Positions 12,780 through 23,889 of a stretch of DNA of 64,000 nucleotides are shown piece after piece. The position numbers were made by a program, and so were the translations under genes. How positions within the stretch are numbered: position 1 is the stretch's first letter; every line of letters begins with the position of its first letter. Location of the stretch: assembly GCA_050084515.1 (NCBI GenBank), contig CM114271.1, positions 15,934,001-15,998,000 of the forward strand, read 5' to 3'. Source of the DNA: Blasia pusilla (lineage: Eukaryota; Marchantiophyta; Marchantiopsida; Blasiales). The notes beneath the pieces are model-generated. The model worked only from the letters and a program-made list of their open reading frames with translations, was not told the origin of the DNA and ran no database searches.

Positions 12780-13664
12780 TGTCGTGACCCTCATTACCAA
12801 ACAACACCAAATAGGCGCCAAGCAGAACATCAGAACTCGAGTGGACTCACGCTACGATGATCGCGCTTTAGAAAGGCTTTTGGAAGATCTCTTGGAAAAG
12901 TCCAAGAGACAAAACGTGGAACTAAGTTGTGTGTTTTATGCATTAGTGGTCGCGACTGGGAAACCTAGACCATACGCAAGCCAAGACTTGAAATGAGTTG
13001 AGTCTTGGAAGGTTGGTTGCCAAAGAGGTGAGAACTAGTTTAAGAACATGACTAGCATTTGGGTAATTGGACTATCTTTTGGACCATAACGTTTAGCTCC
13101 AAGATGAATTAGAAACAAATAAGGGCGCGTTGGAAAGCTTATCTTAAGACGCTTTCAACACACAAAGATCTCAGCAAACGCATAAGTACAAACTGAGATA
13201 TTAGCAAAAAATGATTGTGAGAGCAATCGGGTTGAGGGCCAATTGGGGAGGCCCGGGTGTCTTTCCCCAAATGTAGAGAACCCCGGAGATCCCTTGAAGA
13301 ACTAGTAAGGGAGGAGTCTCTCCAAGAAGTCTTGGAACACGAATCTCCACTTTGAGCACCAAATGGCGTCTCAGAGGCACGAGATGGAAAGGGAGTTTGG
13401 CGTTGGAACTCGAAACCCAAACCTGATCCAAGGGAGTGGACTTTGTACGCCACACTTGGATTCCAATCCGAGATTCACTTTGTGTGAGTCTCAGTTAGGG
13501 ACTCATTGGACGTCCATCGGAAAGTTAGAACCGCCATGCGCGAAATGTCGTTTGAGGTTCCTAAACCGACCAAAAAGTCTGTCCCAAGTCTTTCAAGACT
13601 TGCCTTTGTTGTAAACCACAAAACTAGGAAGGTTGAGCTTGATGAGAGACCAAGACGAGGACTC
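12780..13664 (+). repeat. J-family M block inside the leader of C
   Basis: The 885-bp segment starts TGTCGTGACCC and matches, inverted, the 888-bp M part of element J at 57,731-58,618. Similarity stops sharply at both ends. It is not followed by the J-type U block. It could be the 5' end of another element inserted in C, or mark C as a recombinant. Confidence 0.6.
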
Positions 13665-14990
13665 AGATCTCGTTGGTGCGGGTTGACGGGGTATATCAAC
13701 GACATTTAGTGAAAAGTGTAGGGGCAAGAATTCACGAGTGTGTTTCCGACATGTGAACGGCGAGTGTCGGGAAAGTTGGAAAGGAGAGAAATCAACTTTA
13801 GGTCATGTAGCTGCCTCTCTCAAATGTGCGCGGCCGTAGGCTAGGATACAGGCTAGGATGCGACTAGGGTTAGGTCACGGGCAAGGGATTGGAGGATTTT
13901 GGAGCACTGAGCGAGGATTGGAGGGCCGTGAAGTCGGGAGTCGGGAGTTGCAAGCCGGGGAGAAGACGTTTGGAGAGCAGGGTCGCGAGGTAAGAGGTAG
14001 GAGACGGAGTCCAGAGAGAGAGGATCGGTTGGGGCTGCGCATAGGGCACCATGCTCTAGGACACGGAAAGTGTGTGGGTGGGAAGGGGCCTATTAGGGAG
14101 GCCTGCGGGCCTGGCCCATAGAGTTGCGGGCTCCCCCCCGCCGCATTTAGACCCCCAAAGGTAGACGTGGTTGAGTGCGGACGTGGTAGGCAAGCTGGAT
14201 ATGGTTGGGGCTAGGGTTGATGTAGTAGGGCATGTGGGACGTGGTTTGCAAGGCAGACGTGGTCTGGTGGGCGGACAAGGTTGGGGAACGAGATGACATG
14301 GTAGAGCAAGGAGCTTGACGTGGTTGGTTCACATTACCAGGTTGAGGGGGTTGGACGTGATTGAGTTGAGTTATGTAGTGGGAGAGAGTTTTTGGGGACT
14401 AGATGTATCGCGAGCGTCGATGGGATTCAAAACAGGAGTTTTTTTGGTTATTTTGAGTCGCATGGGGATCGCCGTGATAGTCCTTCACCCATTGTGGATG
14501 CGAGGGTTGTGATGGAGACACACACACACCGATGTTGATGGAAGGTTTGACGTGTTGGTCGAGGAGAGTGTCGTGTTGTGGAGGTTGCCACACCACATGG
14601 AGGAGTGCGTGTTGAGGATGATCATGTTACCCATTCGAGTCCCTCTTCCCACACTTATCTTGTGTGATTGAGAGTGTTGGACATCGGGTAGTTGTTGGTG
14701 CTAGATGGGTGTAGTGATGGTCACAAGTGTAGACTCCTTTCATGTGTAGCATGTTGGTGGATATACGGTGGTTTCCGAGTAGGGGTCACGTGTATGATTC
14801 GAGAGTGTAAGTAGTTTAGGTGAGTTAGTGTGAAGGTCATGGTGAGTCCAAGTGTTGAGCGTGCGTGAGGTCGGGTGTGTTATCACGGGATATGCATTAG
14901 CGTAGGTGAGCTAGTGAGGAGTGTGGGACACTCTCGGTGAGTCTGAGTGCTTGTGTGGGTAAGATAGGGTTGACATCACGGCGTTCTTCC
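13665..14990 (+). other. Remaining leader of C
   Basis: This is noncoding leader ahead of gag. From about 14,615 it matches the leader of E (40,860 onward). It is G-rich with GTGG and GACGTGGT repeats near 14,160-14,340. No supported gene is seen. Confidence 0.5.
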
Positions 14991-14995
14991 ATGGT

Positions 14996-15790
14996 TTGGA
15001 AGAATGGGGTAGTACGAGTAGTGGTAGTGGAGTGACACGGAGTGGTGTGAGGTATGGAGGGGTTTTGAATGAGGAACCACCCCGACTCCCATCCGTGGCT
15101 GGATCGTCATCACTAGACATCAGGTTTGGTGACGAGATTGCACGTAGGGATGATGATACGTGGAGAGAGATGGACGACATGGGCCACTGTGGCATGCATC
15201 ATTTCTTGGATGCGGTAGGCACCATAGATCTTGACAATTTCATCTAGGAGTTTGACACATGGTGCGACTTCCAGGAGATACGGACCCCTACGCGATTCAA
15301 CCCTTTTATGGCATGGAAGGGGTTGTTCCAACACCTGAACGGGCCGCCGATGAATGATAACATGTAGTTTTGATGTCTATACTCTATAGAGATCAATGCC
15401 TCAAGGATGTATTGGGCTCCAAGGTATGTATCCACTAGTGGCCGCGAGGCGTATGATGGGATAGTGAGAGTGGAGAGATCTTCACCATCAACCCGGGGAC
15501 TAGATGGAGAGGATGGCAGTGAGAGTGGTGAGGTGGCAGAGACCTGTCGTGGTAAAGGACCACCGAGTTTCAATCCTATAGTGGAGTTCTTCCGATCGTT
15601 GGGGAGGAGCTACTAGGGCGTGCGGACCGACAAGTTGAAGAATCTACATGATTTTCAGCAGAGATCGGGTGAGAGTCTGAGAGAGGTGTTCACGCGCATG
15701 AGGAGGCTGATAATTGCTACTTATGGAGTGATTGAGGCACAATCAGTCCAGTATTGGTACGGGGTTTTGGATCAAGAGCTGTGGAGGAGA
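14996..15790 (+). pseudogene. Element C gag, first part (interrupted by B)
   Basis: The capsid region runs MDDMGHCGMHHFLDAVGTIDLDNFI, a stop at 15,245, then EFDTWCDFQEIRTPTRFNPFMAWKGLFQHLNGPP. The QQRSGESLREVFTRMRRL segment precedes the break. The frame DQELWRR at 15,769-15,790 continues as VWDAMLL at 25,714 once B is removed. The stop at 15,245 (CAG to TAG) and one at 15,367 make it nonfunctional. Confidence 0.85.
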
Positions 15791-16533
15791 TGTCGTGCGA
15801 ATCCACATCGTCATACAACATACATCGCTGACATACCATACTCACATACATACATAACATAGACGAGAGTATCCACAAACACAAGTGTACCACAACTCAG
15901 CAAGGCGCTTCTTTCCCAACCGACCGCGCACCAGATTCACACCTCCAACATAGGCCACAAGCCACGAACATCCACGGCTGAGTACACAATCAGCCCTAAC
16001 CAGATCCTACTGATCTACAATCGACGCTACCATCGATCTACTCCAGTTCTTTGAGTGAAATCCGTGAAAGACCTACTGTCATAAAACACGTATAAAATCA
16101 CATACAATCGAGCCAAACCCACTCCACGATGGAAGAATCTAGGTCGAAGCTTGCGGGAAACACCATAGCCAAGAGCTCTACTCACTACCAAGGCTAACTC
16201 CCAACGCAACAGGCTCAACTCAAAGAACTGACTGTTCTTTGAGGGCACTCCACCTTATATCCTCCAACCTAAGAGCGGGCCCTACTGGGAAAGTCACCCC
16301 CAACTGAGTAACCCCCAACCCTACGTATGGAACCGCATCTCTACCAAGCCACTACGGTCCTACATAAGGAATGGCCTCTACTAGCACACCATACTCTACG
16401 ACATAATCCGTATGGTCATGACAGCTGTCGTGCGAATCCACATCGTCATACAACATACATCGCTGACATACCATACTCACATACATACATAACATAGATG
16501 AGAGTATCCACAAACACAAGTGTACCACAACTC
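15791..16533 (-). repeat. 3' terminal repeats of B: U1-M2-U2
   Basis: On the minus strand U1 (16,533-16,426, 108 bp) starts GAGTTGTGGTACAC and ends GCACGACA. Two bases (GC) follow. M2 (16,423-15,901, 523 bp) starts TGTCATGACC and ends GCGCCTTG. After two more bases, U2 (15,898-15,791, 108 bp) repeats U1 with a single visible mismatch. The first M copy, at the element's left end, has no U before it; the sequence before it is gag of C. Confidence 0.92.
16253..16260 (-). promoter_or_regulatory. TATA-like box in M2 of B
   Basis: The minus strand reads ATATAAGG, also present in M1 (25,540-25,547). A 10-bp-stem inverted repeat, CTCAAAGAAC/GTTCTTTGAG, follows at 16,220-16,243. Transcription start inside M is therefore plausible. 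Confidence 0.4.
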
Positions 16534-16543
16534 GCCCCCCTAA
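16534..16543 (-). other. Polypurine tract of B
   Basis: The minus strand reads TTAGGGGGGC directly before U1. It is the expected primer for plus-strand synthesis. Confidence 0.75.
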
Positions 16544-16704
16544 CTGGCGGTTAGGTCCCTCTAACTCCCAAGTAGCCCTATACATCTACTACATGCTATA
16601 CACCTTCTTTGGTGCCCGAATCAGAAGGCCGGGTGCTAGGTTGCCCCATCGTTAGTCGCACATCTGTAATCCATTTCATGCAAAGATCAAGTTATCTACC
16701 TCTC

Positions 16705-16860
16705 CTAAGTACATCGAGGACAAACCCACCTTCCACTAGGAACAACATCCATACGTGGAGTCAAACACATCATGTGCCAACCCCTAGAACACCGATCACA
16801 CACCAACATACGGGCTGCGTTACCAGCAGATCCACACAACATGCACCTCAAGCTACCACG
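16705..16860 (-). CDS. Element B C-terminal PHD finger
   Basis: The last 50 or so residues of the polyprotein form a complete Cys4-His-Cys3 finger: CMLC, VCDRC, GWHMMC and WVCPRC, then a stop. Spacing fits the PHD family, and the Trp before the last CxxC is present. It follows the integrase C-terminal module in the same open frame (16,705-17,223). PHD fingers bind histone H3 N-tails, commonly K4-methylated or unmodified. Which state this one would read cannot be told from sequence. It stands where plant chromoviruses carry a chromodomain. Confidence 0.88.
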   Translation of the reverse strand, partial: RGSLRCMLCGSAGNAARMLVCDRCSRGWHMMCLTPRMDVVPSGRWVCPRCT

Positions 16861-18130
16861 CATCATGGCTAAGCTTGGGTCAACAGTACCATCCACATTT
16901 GGAAGATGACATGGCGCACAATTACGCACATGGTCCTTCCAAAAAACTCCATCACGACCCTCCAACATGAGAACTCCAGAAGCTAACACCTCGCGCACTC
17001 GTAAAATAGTGAGGCCTACCGTCACATCCAACGTTGTCGGTGCAATCTGCTGCAAATAGACATAGTCCCCCACATGGAACCTAAGAATCGATGGTCGATA
17101 ACCTCCACCTTGAATGGTTGCATACCGCAACGTATCCCTGTGTTGAGCAATGGCAATATTCTCAAAGGCTGTTGGCATAACTCTCCAAAGAGCTCCGCCC
17201 GCTGAGAACACACCCTCATCCACATCTCTGGGTCATCAAGGTTCACGACCTCACTAGACTCCCGACGAATTGCTGCTGGCAAGTCTGGATCTCTGCCATA
17301 TAACACAAAATAAGGTGAGACGGAAGCCAAGGATGCTTGGCGACTGAACCTATACCCCATGGCTAACCATGGCAACTGAACATCCCAGTCTCCAAGATGC
17401 CCTTCAGAGGCCATACTTGCGCAATGCCCTCTTCACCGCCTGAACCACACGCTCGGCCAAACCATCCCCTCGGATGATCTCGAGATGTGGTCCGATGATC
17501 AATCAACGCCTTGTCACACAAGACCTAAAACTCACCCTGAAACTCTGTACCCTGGTCGGTCAGCACTTCAGCTGGTGCACCAAAATGAGTAAGCACTCTA
17601 TCCAAAAATGCATACGCCGTTCCCTCACTTGCCTTGTCCGGTAATGCCACCAACTCAATCCACTTGGAGAAGTACTCCACCATCACCAACACATATCGAT
17701 GATGTAAATGCAATCAACGATAACGGTCCCCAAAGTCCACACTCCAACGGTAACCCAACCCCATAATAGGCAAAGGGTGTAATTGTGGTGTAGGGGCATT
17801 AAATGATGCCCTCACCCGGTCACAAACCATACAACGTGACACCAAGCTGCACTGAGTATGCATGCCACGCCACCAATAATAGCCAAGGAGTAAGCTATAT
17901 GCGTGACGCTTTACCCCAAAATGTCCCAACTCCTCATGGGCATGTCGCACAATGCGCTCTCTCGAGCCAAATGTGGCACTACTCGTACTCTACCATCCTC
18001 CCACACGCGGAGAATATGTGTTCCCTCCAATCGATACCTCTTAGCACGTTGAAGAACACGGTCTCGCTCCTTGGCACTCACTATGCCTGGCACCCTCTTG
18101 GTCCGTAGGAACTCCAACACCAACGCATCA
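16861..18130 (-). pseudogene. Element B DDE integrase (frameshifted)
   Basis: The linker VLEFLRTKRVPGIV (18,123 downward) leads to the zinc-binding domain, with HEELGHFG and CMVC. The core follows as RWSVDFGD, a stop near 17,712, then VEYFSKWIELV and LTDQGTEFQGEF. The Glu motif GLAERVVQ is near 17,440. All three catalytic acids are therefore present. The core ends with LPWLAMGYRFSRQASL at 17,340-17,390. The C-terminal part has FHVGDYVYLQQ and the LMLEGRDG segment before the PHD. At least three frame changes and two stops separate these pieces. Confidence 0.88.
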
Positions 18131-18479
18131 TCATGAATATCACGCTGATCCGCACCACCATCTCCAACCTTAGGATATGAAGGTGGCCATCTACCCTCGA
18201 CTAGAGTAAGATATCATGTGGTCCTCCATACTAGAGTCCACCTAACCAACATAAAAGGTGGATGCATGCCAACTGGCACCATCTCCTCATCAACCTCGCC
18301 ATGCCATCTAGCCCAGTTGTATCCTCTTGGCTAGTACATGGGTTCCTACTCAACCCATCAAAGATCAAGGTTGGCAACCTGTGTCTATGTACCACCGGAA
18401 GTCATACTCTGTAAGATAAGAGCCCACCGTGCAAGCTTCCTGTAATCTTGTCCGACTCCATCAACCACTTGAGCGGTTG

Positions 18480-19810
18480 GTGATCAGATAACAAGGGTAA
18501 ATTGGGTGCCAAACAAGTAACACCTAAAGTGTGCCCCACCACCACACTCTTGCCAAGCACTCTCCCTCATATGAACTATAGCGCGACTCCGCTGCATTAT
18601 TCGAACAACTTGCATAGGCCACCACAAACTCCATGTGCTCATCATCATGTTGTGTCAACACCGCTCCAAGTCCCAACCTACTCCAATCAGTGTGTAACTC
18701 AAATGGGCGCCCTCTGATAGGTCTCCTCAAGATAGGCGCCGCCACCAACTGGGCCTTAAGCTCCACAAAAGCTCTCTTCTGATCATCTCCCCAGTGCCAC
18801 TCTTGATCTGATTTCAGCAATTGGTTCAAAGGCTTTGCCATAGCACTAAATCCTTTCACATACCTCCGATAGTAGTTCGCCAATCCCATGAATGCTCGAA
18901 CTCTACTCACATCTACCGGACGTGGAATAAGTGCAATAGCCTCCACCTTTGCTTGCTGAACTCCCAAACCACCTGGATAGATCACATGACCCAAGTACTT
19001 AACATCCTCATGGAAGAACTTACACTTTCCTGGATGCAAACGTAGACCATGAGCTTTCAACCGCTCAAACACCATCTGCAAATGTATCTGATGCTCCTCC
19101 ACCGTGTTACTGAACACCAAGATATCATCAATGTAACACCGAACAAAATCCAACCCTGCTAGGATCCTGTCCATCACTCTTTGAAACTCGGCAGGTGCAT
19201 TCTTCAACCCAAAGGGTAAGAATTTCCAGTGGTACAAACAATCCTTGCGATGAGAGTTGACACCCCAGAATGTTGTCTTGGCCTTGTCACTCTCCCGAAT
19301 CAGCAATTGATGGTATCCTGCCCGAAGATCCAAAGTACTGAAAATCTTTGCCTATCCCACCACATCAAAGATCTCCTCAGGTGTAGGCATGACATACCTA
19401 TCGGCCTTGGTTTGCCGATTGATAGGACGATAATCTTCACACATCCTTGATTGGTTGTTGCCATGCATATCCTTTTTGGCAGGCATGACAGTGGCTGATG
19501 CATACTCTCCATGCAACAACTCCACTAATCCAACCTCCAAAAGGTCCAACGTCCTACTCTGAATCAAGTCCCTCTCCATATCACTATATCGGTAGGGACG
19601 ACGGAAGATTGGCGTATCACTAGCCAAATCAATCCGTATACCGGGTCCAACCAGAGAACCCAACTCCTTCATGCTAAAGGCAAAACAACTCCTATAAGCA
19701 CGTAGGAACTGTGTCAAGCGTCGTTTCTCACCTCCCATAAGCTTGGGCCCAAGTAATGGCTCCCAAGTCTCCTCCACTGGCACACTAGAGGGAGAGGGCG
19801 ATGCCATTGG
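18480..19810 (-). pseudogene. Element B reverse transcriptase and RNase H (one stop, nearly intact)
   Basis: The RT runs from EETWEPLLGP near 19,775, through CEDYRPINRQT and VMPTPEEIFDVVG. A stop (19,355) follows, then FSTLDLRAGYHQ, WKFLPFGLKNAP and the catalytic CYIDD box (19,125-19,139). The connection HPGKCKFF and LRAFMGLANYYRRYVKGF-type blocks are present. RNase H has HTDWSRLGLGAVL and YEGECLA. The 269-residue open frame 18,524-19,333 is the longest unbroken coding stretch in the window. This is a Ty3/gypsy RT by its motif set. Confidence 0.93.
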
Positions 19811-19979
19811 TCGCTCATAACCCCCTCACAAGATGGTACACCCTTAGCTACACCATCATCGAGCAAATAACTCCTCCACCAAAGATGAGCAACCAACTCC
19901 ACATGCCCAACCATTACATCCCATTTACTCCAAGGATGCAAAATACTACTCTCCTCGCCTTGGCCGATGCCTCTACCGC

Positions 19980-21040
19980 CCCGGTAGCCATCGAGCTCAT
20001 TACAAGGGGTGGAAGACCCACAGACATAGTCCAAAGTCGATTTGCTCGGCCATACCAAGACTCAAAATCCAAGTCAAACAATTCAGGTCCATGGCCTGAC
20101 CCAACACATGACGTCGTGAAGCCTCAGAAATAGAAGCAACCGTTGTCACACCAGTAGCAAATCCCATCGCACGCTCTCTCTCATCAGTGTTAGGCTCCAC
20201 CAATCCGCACATGAGAATCCCATACAAGCTCGGACCACCTTCCCTATAGGCATGTGACGAGGAAAACTCACAAATGTGGGTAGTGCAATCCTAGGTGGCC
20301 CCACGGTTCACCACCGCCATGGGTGACCGATCAATAACCCTCACCACTTGAGAAAGTCGCCAAAGATCAAGATACTATCCTTTGTAAGGCGAGGATCGCC
20401 GACTTTGCATCATATGCTCGACGAGAACCTCCTAGGCAACAAGTTTGTCCACCACAAGCGTGGGCGATGTGCACGTGAGCCAACTCGCATTTGCATCCAA
20501 CAACACCGCTGGTCCAATCCAAGACCGCACCTCATGAACACTCGCCATCATCCACGTCCGAGTGTCACCCAACAATGGAACATTCTCCAGAATGTAAGCT
20601 AGAGCACGTGCCTGATGAACCTGAAGATGTCGTAACACCCGTAACATCTCCCAAAACAATCGAGACCTAGGGTCATGTAATCCGTCACCATGACCAGCAC
20701 GTGTATGACCTTGACATGGCCATCCAGCAATCACCAAATCCACAAGACCAACCCTCTCAAGGTCCTGCGCCCCCAACAATGCAATGTGTGATGGTAAAGC
20801 TTTTGGTACCCACGAATAGCGATGGCGACAACAACTCAGGATATCTCATCAAGCGACCAATATGTCGGGATGAGACTCTCTGGGCCGTCTCATCTCGCTC
20901 CACATACACGTATCTCCGCACAAGAATACCGGCCTGCAACACTGTAGCCAAACCAGTGCTAATCCCACCAAAGAGATCTAACACACAAATGCCCTCCGTC
21001 GGATACTGCCATACAATGGGTGTAGTATCCAAAGGGGATA
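19980..21040 (-). pseudogene. Element B DNMT3/DRM-like cytosine methyltransferase (frameshifted)
   Basis: Motif I, VLDLFGGISTGLATV, is at about 20,990-20,945. It is followed by YVYVERDETAQR. After a frame change near 20,780 come DLVIAGWPCQGHT (20,735-20,695) with the catalytic Cys, SRLFWEMLRVLRHL, AYILENVPLLGD, and VLLDANASW, after which the frame slips again. The C-terminal piece has EASRRHVLGQAMDLNCLTWI at about 20,075-20,135. The order and the RLFxE and ILENV signatures match DNMT3/DRM rather than DNMT1/CMT, because no long target-recognition insert lies between motifs VIII and X. Confidence 0.87.
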
Positions 21041-21105
21041 ACCCAACTGGACCAGAAGTAGGAATCCGCCGTGGGGCCTCCTCTTCCTCGTGAGGTATAA
21101 TGACC

Positions 21106-22530
21106 TCACACCAAGCCTTGCACTAGGCGATCGCCTCCCTGCCGTAGTGCACCGCCTGAACTCCAAAGTGGCACATCCAACGATGAGGATGCCATTGCTG
21201 CAAAAATAGGGACCTCCTCTACCTCCTCATGCATGGGAGAATCCATAGCGAGAAACATTACCCTCAAAAAGTCTCGTGGCCAAGTGACTACTCCACTAAA
21301 ACCAGCCATAGATGCTAACATTGTTGGGAAGACCCTCTGGTCGAACCCAGAAATAAATCTCACAGAACTTGGCTCATACGTCCATCCCGGATTGCCAACC
21401 AGGTCTCAGTAAGACGCTATCTCGATCCCAATAATCCATTTGAAAACCCATCGGGTACAATCGCTCCTCCAACTAGTACATCATACGACTCGGTGATGTG
21501 ACTACATGAGATACTCCCAACCGGGAGCTATCGATCGCATGATCTGGTCTCAATCATGTCAGAAAACTTTTCCCATGTCATGAATTGAGACCTATCATTG
21601 GCTCCTCCAAGTGATGTTTGAATCTGGAATGGGCAAGGCTCAAGCTCGACCTCCGAATACCCAAACCAATACATGCCGCCTTTCCCAACATCAAGGTTGG
21701 GCACCGAGTCTAACAAGACTCTATCTGGTCTATACACTGTCCTATAGGACTCACCAATCGGAAGATCCCACTCGGTTGTCCAACATACATACACCAGGTA
21801 TAAGCCTCTCACGATCAATGGTGGCCGGGTTGGTAATGCATCCATCTTCGCCGCCGCCGCTAAGTAGCACGGTACTCAATGCTACACGACATAGAGGGTC
21901 GCTCCACCGCAACATCCTCATCCACCTCAACACGTGTAGAATAACATCCCCACGTTCACACAATGTGGTCGCTAGCTGAAATCAGAGCTAAGTCAACTCC
22001 TAAAGCCATCACTCCGTGGCGAAAACAATGGGGATCCCAACACTGAAGTTGCCATCCGCAATACTGCACTGGATGTTGCATCCGTGTCTACTACACGCGA
22101 TGTAGATGCCTCAGTCCCCACTATCGGCTCAATAGGCTGCGTAGGAACCATGGATGGAGTCCTAAGCACCTCAGACAACAAGAATGATGGGAAGCCTAGC
22201 TCGCCTCCCGGCCTCACCCCTCTGTGGGTCCAACTCCACAAGTAGGACCACGTGGCTCGACGCTCGAGTGGCTCCTCTCAGAATAGCAGATTGATGCCTC
22301 AACTTTTGTCTTTGCACTCGCCATACAAGAGAGATCATCCCCTCCATAAGAGGTGGAAGCTCCTGCTCCCGAACCTGATCTATGTTGGATACCAACCATA
22401 GTAGCCAACTTCTGCTCCAACTGCTCAATCCTAGCAGCCATAGCTGACTCTGTCGTAGTGGTAGGGGTAGCCACCGTAGGCTCTCCAACCACCTGGTCCA
22501 CCTCTACCACCCCTACCACCTCTACCACCT
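21106..22530 (-). pseudogene. Element B spacer and aspartic protease (active-site change)
   Basis: The spacer begins with a Val-rich segment and a helical MAARIEQLEQKLATM stretch (near 22,430). The protease loop at about 21,690-21,720 reads VLLDSVPNLDVGKGG. Other copies have LLDSGAQ, so the Gly after Asp-Ser is lost here. The downstream linker keeps PFQIQTSLGGA. It ends at the methyltransferase start. Several frame changes are present. Confidence 0.75.
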
Positions 22531-22574
22531 CGACCTCTCAGAGCTACTCCACCACGGCCGCGGCCTGATCTCAA

Positions 22575-23830
22575 CTATGGATGAAGATCAAAGCAACGCT
22601 CTCGAGGATGATCTGGTCTCCCGCAATGATCACACTGAGTTGGGGCCGATCGAGGCCCATCCTCCAAAGTCCATCTCCCATCCTCTTGGGGACAAAACTT
22701 CCTAACATGATCACCTCCACATGTCCAACATGATTGTCCTTGCTGGGGCAGCAAATGAAGGCAATGGTCTCTGCGCAAGTGTCCCTCTAGGACTTGGTCG
22801 AGGTCGCGTGTACCCCACGACTCCCCTACTACTACCACCACCACTACTACGAGGCGTGAGGTGGGGGCGGCCGAACACGAGAAGTAGTAGTTGTATCCCT
22901 CTGAATGCGGATGTCACCACTCTCTCCTTCACCATGTTAAGCTCAATCTTCTCGAGATAGAGCAAACACATGGGTCAATGTGGGTGAATCATCACTCATA
23001 AGAGTAGCATCACGCACCCTACTGGCGCAAATCTCTGTCCAAGATCCCATACCAAAATCGATCTGCTCGATCCTCGAGTCACACCTGGGTAATCGAAATC
23101 AAGCGTCGATATCAGTGTATGCCTCACGAAGACTCTCACTAGTCTTTCGCTCAAATTCTGAAGATTCCTCAACTTCTCCGTCTTCACTCCTCGATAGTTC
23201 TTCTTCAACCTCTTGAAGAACTCGCAACTGGGTGAACGATGGTGGGGCACTAGTACCTCCACTAGTACCCCCACTAGTACCTCCACTGGTACCCCCACTC
23301 CGGCTCGTACTCATACCACTCAACGTCAGGCTGGATGGCATAGTAGGAGCACTACTACCAATACCACCATGGGTGATAGACACATAGCCTGGAGACCAAT
23401 ATTGTCTCCATGCCTCAATCTCAGCAACATGGTCCTTCCTAAACTCATGGTAATCATCCATGGGTGGTCCTTCCAAGTGTTGAAACAACCCCTTCCAAGC
23501 CAAGAATGGTGTAAACAACGTGGCGTTCCGCAACATCTGCATATCACACCACGTATCAAACTCCTGCATGAAGTCCTCCAACTCAATGGTACCCACTGCA
23601 CCCGAGTATCTTCGTGGACCCTTCATGGCCCCATATCCACCGTCCATGTCCCAAATCAATGGAGCTGCAACACTCGATAACAACGTAGAAGACTCGGTGT
23701 TTGGAACACCCTCGTCCTCCTCTTCATCAACCGTCGGAAGTGGAAAAGGTAGCCGATACCTAAATCCACTCTGTGTGAAACCACCACTGTCCCCAACCAG
23801 ACCACCCGACAGCTCCGTGATGACCAACGC
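22575..23830 (-). pseudogene. Element B gag with two CCHC knuckles
   Basis: The 242-residue frame 23,099-23,827 carries the capsid core: GAVGTIELEDFMQEFDTWCD, LAWKGLFQHLEGPPMDDYHEF and EIEAWRQYW. A Gly-Thr-Ser-Gly repeat (TSGG four times, 23,240-23,300) follows. The nucleocapsid at 22,590-22,740 has CWTCGGDHVRKFC and CDHCGRPDHPRERC. A frame change near 23,110 separates it from the capsid. It would encapsidate the genomic RNA. Confidence 0.87.
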
Positions 23831-23889
23831 CGATGCCGCACCACCACCAAATTACCCAAGTGACGTCGATGTCGCTCTACTATTGTAGC

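Noticed and set aside
15791-16533. An ordinary LTR (U-M) for element B
   Set aside because: The left end at 25,709 has M but no U, and the outside base is already in-frame gag of C. A second U also follows M at the right end.
16705-18130. Chromodomain at the integrase C-terminus (chromovirus)
   Set aside because: No chromodomain aromatic-cage pattern is seen. The terminal domain has PHD spacing of Cys and His.
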